From JANQRV01 sp964533785 (GTDB taxonomy: Bacteria; Bacteroidota; Bacteroidia; Chitinophagales; Saprospiraceae), in assembly GCA_964533785.1 (NCBI GenBank), contig CAZHNG010000025.1, positions 1 through 30,028 on the forward strand: a DNA stretch of 30,028 nt, given 5' to 3'. Under the pieces are notes generated by a model, which had not been told where the DNA came from, searched no databases, and worked only from the letters and a program-made list of their open reading frames with translations. Numbering within the stretch: position 1 is the first letter of the stretch; each line of letters begins with the position of its first letter. Position numbers and translations under genes: made by a program. Below are positions 1-6,700 of this stretch, piece by piece.

Positions 1-281
1 AGCATAAAATTTGCTTCACTTTCGCTCGTTCATGACCCGCCGAACAAGTCTAATGTAAAAAAGCTAAAAACCAAGATTTTTTTCTTCAACATGATTTCAA
101 TGGTATTGATTTGATGAGGGCAATTTGGTGGCAAAAATGTTAAGAGCGGTTAATCTAGCGTTAGCGTATCGCTAAAATTTGCTTTATAACCTTAAAATTC
201 TTTCAGGAAACTCTTAAAACAGGAAATTTTTGTTAAAATTTTAATTCTAAATCCTAAATTTCGTAGGATAAAAAATAGAAC
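1..281. other. AT-rich noncoding left edge upstream of proA
   Basis: No convincing coding frame is seen. The stretch holds a 12-bp direct repeat (taaaatttgctt at 5-16 and 173-184) and a short inverted repeat (ttagcg 161-166, cgctaa 170-175). A weak candidate promoter for proA is TTTG at 229-232 followed 22 nt later by taaatttc (255-262), one mismatch from the Bacteroidota -7 consensus TAnnTTTG. An in-frame stop at 276-278 sits just before the proA ATG, so proA cannot extend into this region. Confidence 0.5.
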
Positions 282-1460
282 ATGGACAAAAACAAGGTAT
301 TAGAGGACCTGGCTAGCCTGATCGCCGGCAATAGCCAAGAAATCATTCGTTATAATCAAATGGATCTCGACGCTGCCAAGGATCTGGATGACACGCTTTA
401 CGATCGCCTGAAAGTGGATGAACACAAGGTGGAGGGCATGGTGAAATCGGTAAAAGAAGTTATGGCTAAAGAGGATCCCGAGCATAAGGTGCTCAATAGA
501 TACCGGCACCCCAACGGTTTGTTAATAGAAAACAAGGTGGTACCCTTCGGCAGAATATTAATTATTTATGAGTCCAGGCCCGATGTGACGATAGAAGCAG
601 CAATTAGTGCTTTTAAAGCTGGTAATGAGATCTTACTTAAGGGCGGAAAGGAAGCCCGGAATACGAATTTATACCTGGTAAAACTCTGGCACCTTGCCCT
701 CGAACAAAACAACATTGAGACCACTAAAGTCACTTACCTCGATCTGGATCGCAAGGCGGCTCAGGAGCTGATCAAAAACAATACCCATCGCGTCGACCTG
801 GTCATACCGCGTGGTGGAGAGGGGCTCATCAATTTCATTACTTCCAATACGGATATTCCTGTTTTGGTCAGCGGACGGGGGAATAATTTCGTTTATATTC
901 ATGATGACGCGAATTTTGACATGGCCGTCAATATTGTTCTCGACGGTAAAAAAAGATTAAGTGTCTGCAATGCGGTCGACAAAGTATTATTCAATATTAA
1001 AATGGCCGGGTTACAAGAAAAGGTGCAAACACTGACCGAAGCGTTGTTGAATAAACAAATCGAAGTAATGGGCACGGAGGATATCGCTTCCTTTCACGAA
1101 AGGATTGTGCCGGTTGAGAACGAAACACTTTTTTACGAAGAATTCCTGGCAGCCAAAATATTACTCCATACCTGTAAGTCGGCTTCGGATGCAATTGCTA
1201 TGATCAATGAATATTCCGGAGGTCATTCCGCAGCTATTATTACACAAAGTGAAGAAATTGCGAAACAGTTTCTTTATCAGGTCGACGCTGCTGCGGTCTA
1301 TCATAATGCTTCCACCCGTTTTACCGACGGTGGGCAGTTCGGTTTCGGAGCAGAAATGGCTATCAGTACCCAAAAGTTACATTTTCGCGGACCAATCGGA
1401 TTAGGACAACTCGTCACTAACAAATGGTTTGTTTACGGCAACGGTCAAATTAGAAATTAA
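282..1460 (+). CDS. proA: Gamma-glutamyl phosphate reductase (glutamate-5-semialdehyde dehydrogenase)
   Basis: Catalyses the NADPH-dependent reduction of gamma-glutamyl phosphate to glutamate-5-semialdehyde, the second step of cytosolic proline synthesis. The 392-residue protein has the family's ALDH-like architecture: an N-terminal helical part, the conserved stretch VPFGRILIIYESRPDVT near residue 90, the PRGGEGLINF segment near 175, and the catalytic cysteine in the SVCNAVDKVL motif (Cys229 by codon count). The C-terminal HNASTRFTDGGQFGFGAEMAIST block is the usual ProA signature and confirms a complete 3' end. It is slightly shorter than E. coli ProA (417 residues). The ATG at 282 is the first possible start after an in-frame stop at 276-278. 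The stop codon is followed directly by the proB ATG with no spacer, so the two genes almost certainly form one transcript and are translationally coupled. Confidence 0.96.
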   Translation: MDKNKVLEDLASLIAGNSQEIIRYNQMDLDAAKDLDDTLYDRLKVDEHKVEGMVKSVKEVMAKEDPEHKVLNRYRHPNGLLIENKVVPFGRILIIYESRPDVTIEAAISAFKAGNEILLKGGKEARNTNLYLVKLWHLALEQNNIETTKVTYLDLDRKAAQELIKNNTHRVDLVIPRGGEGLINFITSNTDIPVLVSGRGNNFVYIHDDANFDMAVNIVLDGKKRLSVCNAVDKVLFNIKMAGLQEKVQTLTEALLNKQIEVMGTEDIASFHERIVPVENETLFYEEFLAAKILLHTCKSASDAIAMINEYSGGHSAAIITQSEEIAKQFLYQVDAAAVYHNASTRFTDGGQFGFGAEMAISTQKLHFRGPIGLGQLVTNKWFVYGNGQIRN

Positions 1461-2240
1461 ATGAAGAAAGCAACGATAGTCCTCAAAATTGGATCTTCTA
1501 CCCTCACCATGGGAACCGACCATATTTCACGTGGAAAAATTGAAGACCTTGCCCGCCAGATACTGAGCCTGCAACCCCAATACCACATTGTACTCGTCTC
1601 TTCAGGTGCTATTGCTGCCGCCCGGCAGTTTATCGATGTAAAGGGAACAGAGAATTTGGTCGTTACCAAGCAAGCAATGTCCGCCATTGGGCAACCTAAA
1701 TTAATGCAGATCTATTACGAGGTCTTTAGTGATTTTAATATTAAAATCGCTCAGTGTTTAATGACTTACCGAGATTTTGAAAGCAGCGAATCACGCAAGA
1801 ACACACTAAATACCATTGAAGAATTGTTGAAATACGACTATGTTCCGATCATTAACGAGAATGACACGGTTGCTGTCGAAGAAATCATCCTTGGCGACAA
1901 CGATAAATTGTCGGCTTTGGTGGCTTGCCTGATCAAAGCCGACCTACTTGTACTTGCATCTGATATCGACGGGCTTTACAATAAAAATCCGCATCTTCAT
2001 GACGATGCTCAACTTATTGAATCGGTATCGAATTTCGATGATATAGAAAGGTTTATTCAGGAAAAGAGCGGTGGAATCGGCACGGGTGGAATGACGTCAA
2101 AAATTGCTGCCGCTAAGGTATGTGCTGCGGAAAATATCGATGTCATTATCGTGAATGGCGGAAAAAGCAATTTTCTCAAGGGTTGTTTTAACGGTCAAAT
2201 TCCACATACGAAATTTGTCAATACACTCCGTTATTCTTGA
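1461..2240 (+). CDS. proB: Glutamate 5-kinase, short form without PUA domain
   Basis: Phosphorylates L-glutamate with ATP to gamma-glutamyl phosphate, the first and feedback-controlled step of proline synthesis; the labile product is passed to ProA. The amino-acid-kinase fold is clear: LKIGSSTLT near the N-terminus, LVSSGAIAAARQ, KQAMSAIGQPKLM, PIINENDTVAVEE followed by GDNDKLSALVA, ASDIDGLYNKNP, and GIGTGGMTSKIAAAK. At 259 residues it ends right after the kinase domain, whereas E. coli ProB (367 residues) continues into a PUA domain. Short ProB proteins are known, so this is a lineage variant rather than a truncation. The gene starts on the nucleotide after the proA stop. The order is proA-proB, the reverse of the common proBA arrangement. 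Confidence 0.96.
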   Translation: MKKATIVLKIGSSTLTMGTDHISRGKIEDLARQILSLQPQYHIVLVSSGAIAAARQFIDVKGTENLVVTKQAMSAIGQPKLMQIYYEVFSDFNIKIAQCLMTYRDFESSESRKNTLNTIEELLKYDYVPIINENDTVAVEEIILGDNDKLSALVACLIKADLLVLASDIDGLYNKNPHLHDDAQLIESVSNFDDIERFIQEKSGGIGTGGMTSKIAAAKVCAAENIDVIIVNGGKSNFLKGCFNGQIPHTKFVNTLRYS

Positions 2241-2298
2241 AAGACAGAAAAATAGCCAGCATCGCGAACGAAATTTCACCTGGTTTCCCAATCATGTA

Positions 2299-2550
2299 TC
2301 AATGATCGGGCTTACTTTCACTCAGCTCAACAGGATCTACCGTTATCATTCTGTTTTCAACCACCCGCAGGACTTTGCTTGATTTTCCAAGTAATCCCAG
2401 CAGAATGGCGCCCACGCCAAAACTGAAAATTTCTCTGGAAATTTCAAATCTAGTAAAATTGAATGCCTTTAAAATCCTATTTATCACAAAAATGTTATAC
2501 CCAAAATAAATTTCAAAACCGCAAATCCCTATTAAAAAGATTATTAGCAC
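2299..2550 (-). CDS. Possible small membrane protein of unknown function
   Basis: An 83-residue frame on the minus strand in the 514-bp gap between proB and carB, starting with GTG at 2550. I do not recognise the family. The N-terminus is strongly hydrophobic (LIIFLIGICGFEIYFGYNIFVI) and a second hydrophobic stretch (FSFGVGAILLGLL) follows near residue 45. A charged, soluble-looking tail contains RVVENRMITVDP. The two-helix layout with a hydrophilic end reads more like a protein than a random frame. However, the start is a GTG, no clear ribosome binding site is seen, and the frame stays open upstream for another 18 codons without an ATG. It could be chance or a remnant. Confidence 0.35.
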   Translation of the reverse strand: MLIIFLIGICGFEIYFGYNIFVINRILKAFNFTRFEISREIFSFGVGAILLGLLGKSSKVLRVVENRMITVDPVELSESKPDH

Positions 2551-2690
2551 GTATATTTTGCTATTTCTAAAATAGCATTTAACGCTTACTATTCCCGCTT
2601 CCTGTCAATTGATTTTTTTTAATAACATTTTTCAAATAAGGTAAATAAAGGTAAACCAGGTAATTTACACCTTTAATGTAGGATATAGCC

Positions 2691-2722
2691 TTTGCAGTTT
2701 CGACATTGTAAACCTATCTTTG
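2691..2722 (+). promoter_or_regulatory. Bacteroidota-type promoter of carB
   Basis: TTTG at 2691-2694 is followed after 20 nt by TATCTTTG at 2715-2722, an exact match to the -33/-7 consensus TTTG-N19-21-TAnnTTTG of Bacteroidota housekeeping sigma factors. Transcription would start near 2729, giving a leader of about 25 nt before the carB ATG at 2755. It implies that carB is transcribed independently of proAB. Confidence 0.7.
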
Positions 2723-2754
2723 CAGGCAATTTGGACATAAGATAAAATTGCATC

Positions 2755-5571
2755 ATGCCTAAAGACACTTCGATACGTTCTGTGCTGATTATTGGAAGCG
2801 GCCCCATTGTTATTGGACAGGCTTGCGAATTTGATTATTCTGGTTCCCAAGCTTCTCGATCACTGAGAGAGGAGGGGATAGAAGTATCACTGATCAATTC
2901 CAATCCAGCGACCATCATGACCGATCCGCTCACTGCCGATCATGTCTATTTGTTACCCTTAACACCGGAAAGTATCATACAGATATTGGAAGAACGCCAA
3001 ATTGATGCTGTATTGCCAACCATGGGCGGACAAACAGCTCTTAATCTGGCCATTGAAGCCGGTAAAATGGGGATCTGGGAAAAGTACAACGTAAAACTTA
3101 TCGGAGTGGACCTGAATGCCATAGAACTGGCGGAAAACAGAGAAGCTTTCCGAGAACTAATGGTCAATATCGGGCTTAAAGTGGCACCATCAAGGATCGC
3201 TAATTCTTTTCTGGAAGGTAAAGAAGCAGCCCAGGAAATTGGTTTCCCCTTAGTCATTCGTCCTTCTTATACACTCGGTGGAACGGGAGGCAGTTTCGTC
3301 CACGAAGAAAAAGAATTTGATGCTGCTCTTCGTCGCGGTCTTAATATGTCTCCTACTCATGAGGTACTCGTCGAGAAGTCTATCTTCGGCTGGAAAGAAT
3401 TTGAATTAGAACTATTACGGGACGCCAAAGATAATTTGGTTATCATATGTACGGTCGAAAATCTGGATCCTATGGGGATCCATACTGGCGACAGCATTAC
3501 CGTTGCCCCCGCCATGACCCTCTCCGATACTGCCTACCAGCGGATGCGCAACGAATCGATGATCGCCATGCGAGCGCTTGGTAATTTCGCCGGAGGCTGT
3601 AACATTCAATTTGCCATCAACCCGGATACCGAAGACATTATTGTCATTGAAATCAATCCCCGCGTTTCCCGTTCTTCAGCCTTAGCCAGTAAAGCTACCG
3701 GTTATCCCATTGCTAAGATCGCGGCGAAACTCGCCATCGGCTATTCTTTGGATGAGCTAAAAAATCAGATCACCAAAAACACTTCCGCCTACTTTGAACC
3801 AACCTTGGACTATGTGATCGTGAAAATGCCCCGCTGGAATTTCGAAAAATTCTATGGTGCCAACCACCTACTAGGTCTCCAAATGAAATCAGTAGGAGAA
3901 GTAATGGCCATCGGCCGTAATTTTCTCGAAGCAATGCAAAAGGCCGTCCAATCACTTGAAAATGACCGGATGGGCCTGGGAGCAGATAAAAAGGAATGGA
4001 TCAAAACGGCCGACATTCTCAACCGCCTGGAAAGGGCTAGTGATGACCGGATATTCAGAGTAAAGGACGCCCTGCGGCTCGGGGTTCCCGCAAAGACGGT
4101 AAGAAAACTAACGAGAATCGACCCATGGTTTATTAAACAAATTAAAAGGCTGGTCAAGAAGGAAAAAGAACTGATGAACTACAACGTAGCTGAAGATATT
4201 CCTGCCGACTTTTTTCGGGAACTCAAATCTTTGGGTTATTCTGATGCTCAAATCGCCTGGGTAATGCGCCTCAAGGAATCAGAAGTGACCAGGCAAAGAA
4301 AAAAACTCGGCATTCGTAGAACTTATAAAATGGTAGATACTTGCGCTGCCGAGTTCGAAGCGCAAACGCCTTACTTTTATTCTACTTTTGATCAGGAAAA
4401 TGAAAGTATTCCCACTGATAAGAAAAAGATCCTGGTCCTTGGTTCCGGTCCCAACCGGATCGGTCAGGGCATCGAATTTGACTACTGCTGCGTTCACGGG
4501 GTAATGGCCATTCGGGAGGTCGGTTATGAAGCCATTATGGTAAATTGTAACCCAGAAACCGTATCGACAGACTTTGATATTGCGGACAAATTATATTTCG
4601 AACCCGTTTTCTGGGAACACCTCGAAGAAATATTGGAACTGGAAAAACCGGCCGGTATCATCGTACAGCTCGGAGGTCAAACTGCGCTTAAACTTGCCCG
4701 TCAATTGCACGAAAATGGCTATCCGATCGTTGGGACCAGCTTTGAGTCCATGGATTTAGCAGAGGACCGCGGTGCTTTTTCTGATCTATTGAAAGAATTG
4801 GGTATCCCTTATCCGCGGTACGGCGTAGCAGAAGACGCCGACCAGGCTCTCGCGGTCGCACATGAAGTTAGTTACCCCGTTTTAGTTCGTCCTTCTTACG
4901 TATTAGGAGGCCAGCGGATGCGGATCGTGATCAACGATGATGAACTGGAGCAGCATGTTTTAAGTATTTTCAAACATATGCCGGACAATCGCGTGCTCAT
5001 CGACCAATTCCTGGAAAGGGCCAAAGAGGCTGAGATCGATGCGATCAGTGACGGGGAGGAAGTCCACATTATGGGCATCATGGAGCACATCGAACCTGCT
5101 GGTATTCACTCTGGTGATAGCTCTGCGGTATTACCTACCTACAGCTTATCTGTGGAAGCGGTTGCCAAAATGGTAGAATACACCAAAAAGATAGCGAAGG
5201 CCTTACAGATCAAAGGTTTGATCAATATCCAGTTCGCGATAAAAGATGATCACGTTTATGTCATCGAAGCTAATCCGCGTGCATCCAGAACTACTCCTTT
5301 TATCGCCAAAGCTTATGAGGTACCTTATTTAAAGATCGCCACCAAAGTGATGCTGGGTACGCATAAACTCAGTGATTTCGATATTAAGCCTAAACCGGGC
5401 GGCTACGCGATCAAGGTACCGGTATTTTCTTTTGAAAAATTCCCGGATGTCGATAAGAACCTGGGGCCGGAAATGAAATCAACAGGGGAAGCAATACGGT
5501 TTATCAAGGATCTCTCTGATCCATTCTTCAGAGAACTGGACCGGCAACGGTATATGTATTTGGCACGGTAA
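2755..5571 (+). CDS. carB: Carbamoyl-phosphate synthase large subunit lacking the MGS-like allosteric domain
   Basis: Makes carbamoyl phosphate from bicarbonate, glutamine-derived ammonia and two ATP, feeding arginine and pyrimidine synthesis. The tandem structure is evident. The first half opens with SVLIIGSGPIVIGQACEFDYSG and NSNPATIMTDP, and has an ATP-grasp core with RPSYTLGGTGGSF. A helical oligomerisation segment spans roughly residues 400-545. The second half repeats the pattern with VLGSGPNRIGQGIEFDYCCVH, NCNPETVSTDFD and RPSYVLGGQRMRIV. The protein is 938 residues and ends after RFIKDLSDPFFRELDRQRYMYLAR, where the second synthetase domain stops. E. coli CarB (1073 residues) continues for about 135 residues into the UMP/ornithine-binding domain. 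Similar short CarB forms exist, to my recollection, in other Bacteroidota. The small subunit gene carA is not in this window. The start is supported by the promoter just upstream. Confidence 0.96.
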   Translation: MPKDTSIRSVLIIGSGPIVIGQACEFDYSGSQASRSLREEGIEVSLINSNPATIMTDPLTADHVYLLPLTPESIIQILEERQIDAVLPTMGGQTALNLAIEAGKMGIWEKYNVKLIGVDLNAIELAENREAFRELMVNIGLKVAPSRIANSFLEGKEAAQEIGFPLVIRPSYTLGGTGGSFVHEEKEFDAALRRGLNMSPTHEVLVEKSIFGWKEFELELLRDAKDNLVIICTVENLDPMGIHTGDSITVAPAMTLSDTAYQRMRNESMIAMRALGNFAGGCNIQFAINPDTEDIIVIEINPRVSRSSALASKATGYPIAKIAAKLAIGYSLDELKNQITKNTSAYFEPTLDYVIVKMPRWNFEKFYGANHLLGLQMKSVGEVMAIGRNFLEAMQKAVQSLENDRMGLGADKKEWIKTADILNRLERASDDRIFRVKDALRLGVPAKTVRKLTRIDPWFIKQIKRLVKKEKELMNYNVAEDIPADFFRELKSLGYSDAQIAWVMRLKESEVTRQRKKLGIRRTYKMVDTCAAEFEAQTPYFYSTFDQENESIPTDKKKILVLGSGPNRIGQGIEFDYCCVHGVMAIREVGYEAIMVNCNPETVSTDFDIADKLYFEPVFWEHLEEILELEKPAGIIVQLGGQTALKLARQLHENGYPIVGTSFESMDLAEDRGAFSDLLKELGIPYPRYGVAEDADQALAVAHEVSYPVLVRPSYVLGGQRMRIVINDDELEQHVLSIFKHMPDNRVLIDQFLERAKEAEIDAISDGEEVHIMGIMEHIEPAGIHSGDSSAVLPTYSLSVEAVAKMVEYTKKIAKALQIKGLINIQFAIKDDHVYVIEANPRASRTTPFIAKAYEVPYLKIATKVMLGTHKLSDFDIKPKPGGYAIKVPVFSFEKFPDVDKNLGPEMKSTGEAIRFIKDLSDPFFRELDRQRYMYLAR

Positions 5572-5995
5572 TTCTGACGGGAAAGGCAGGGTAGCGTGTA
5601 AGTACCACCAGTTCATTTCGTCTAAGGTGCCGCTCCGGCGGAGCTCAGGTACAGGTTTACTGCTGCGGTTACAAAGGTGGCGCTTCTCCGAAGCTTACAC
5701 GGTAGCAATTCCCCAAAAATGCTTTTCATCACCCATAGATTCACCTGTGCAATTAAAGCCATTTCATCCAACACCGCTGAGCAATCATGGGAAATCATGA
5801 GAAAATTTGAGAAAGGATCTGTATTTTAAGACTTTAATACATTAATTGGACTTTTGACATAGCATTCCAAGTGTTTGATAATCAATTGAACAAGGCACTT
5901 CGGGATAATCGTCTTACTTGCATTTATCTACTGATTATCAGATTGTTACTGTTGCTCTATCTAGCGTCAAAAGTCTAAGCATTAAAAAAGCATCC
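5572..5995. other. Noncoding spacer with a GC-richer inverted-repeat segment
   Basis: No gene is supported here. The first ~130 bp (about 5580-5710) is visibly richer in G+C than its surroundings. It is bounded by an 8-bp inverted repeat (cgtgtaag at 5595-5602, cttacacg at 5694-5701) and contains smaller hairpins, including gctcc-ggc-ggagc around 5631-5643. No T-tract follows, so this is not a simple terminator. The rest is AT-rich and has a second 9-bp inverted repeat (tgataatca 5876-5884, tgattatca 5932-5940) close to the next gene. Confidence 0.5.
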
Positions 5996-6622
5996 ATGAA
6001 ATCTTCCGTTCTAAGCAACCTATTCTTTTTGTCTCCTAGTCGAAACCTTAATCTGATTTCATTCTTTGGTATTCTATTTCTGGGCAGTGGTTATGCACAG
6101 TCCCTTCGCCCCTATAGTGCCAACCCATTCTATTGGGAATACAATGGCCAGCCCATCCTCTTATTAGGAGGCACTGATAACGACAACCTCTTTCAAACAT
6201 CCGAACTGGAAGAACACCTCGATTTGCTCCTCAGCGTAGGCGGCAATTACGTTCGCAATACGATGAGCTCCAGGGACGAAGGAGACTTTTGGCCCTTTAA
6301 GCAATCGGACAATGGCCAATACGATTTGAACGAATGGAACGATCTTTACTGGCAGCGCTTTGAAAACTTCTTAAAGCAAACCAATGAGCGTGGTATTTTC
6401 GTACAAATTGAAATATGGGACAAATGGGATATGGCTCCCGGACGTTGGAAAGATAATCCCTGGTATCCGGACAACAACATCAACTATTCCTTCCAGGATA
6501 CGAAGCTGAAAGCTGCTTACAAAGAGTTTCATTTGGAAGCTCACGACTTTTTCAACGCGGTTCCGCTTAACAAAGCAGAACAAATAAAAAAAAGTGAAAA
6601 GACACTTCAAAATTCCTTCTAA
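5996..6622 (+). pseudogene. Truncated secreted glycoside-hydrolase-like protein (N-terminal part only)
   Basis: The 208-residue product begins with a signal peptide (hydrophobic ISFFGILFLGSGYA, cleavage likely before QS) and continues into the N-terminal half of a TIM-barrel family seen in Bacteroidota secreted sugar-active proteins. The recognisable blocks are NPFYWEYNGQPILLLGG, EEHLDLLLSVGGNYVRNTMS, YDLNEWNDLYWQRFENFL and ERGIFVQIEIWDKWDM. From memory, full-length relatives are roughly 450-500 residues and carry their acidic catalytic candidates further on. Here the homology-like part stops after HDFFNAVPLN and is replaced by a lysine-rich tail and a stop. The ATG at 5996 is preferred to an upstream TTG (5918), because it places the signal peptide at the N-terminus. 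The next 78 bp are promoter sequence for the following receptor, so the missing half is not nearby. Probably a deletion derivative without activity. Confidence 0.7.
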
Positions 6623-6623
6623 T

Positions 6624-6655
6624 TTTTATTAGATTAATCTAACTTTATAAATTTG
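6624..6655 (+). promoter_or_regulatory. Receptor promoter with DtxR/IdeR-like palindromic operator
   Basis: TAAATTTG at 6648-6655 matches the -7 consensus TAnnTTTG exactly; a degenerate T-rich -33 region lies at 6623-6627. Between them is a perfect 14-bp palindrome, TTAGATTAATCTAA (6629-6642). Extended to 19 bp it agrees at about 14 positions with the classical DtxR/IdeR box TTAGGTTAGCCTAACCTAA. A further half-site, AATCTAA, occurs at 6681-6687 just before the receptor ATG. The position between the promoter elements suggests repression by a bound dimer. The metal-regulator assignment is inference. Confidence 0.55.
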
Positions 6656-6700
6656 CAGTGGCTAATTTTTTCGTTACTCTAATCTAATAAATTCAACACA

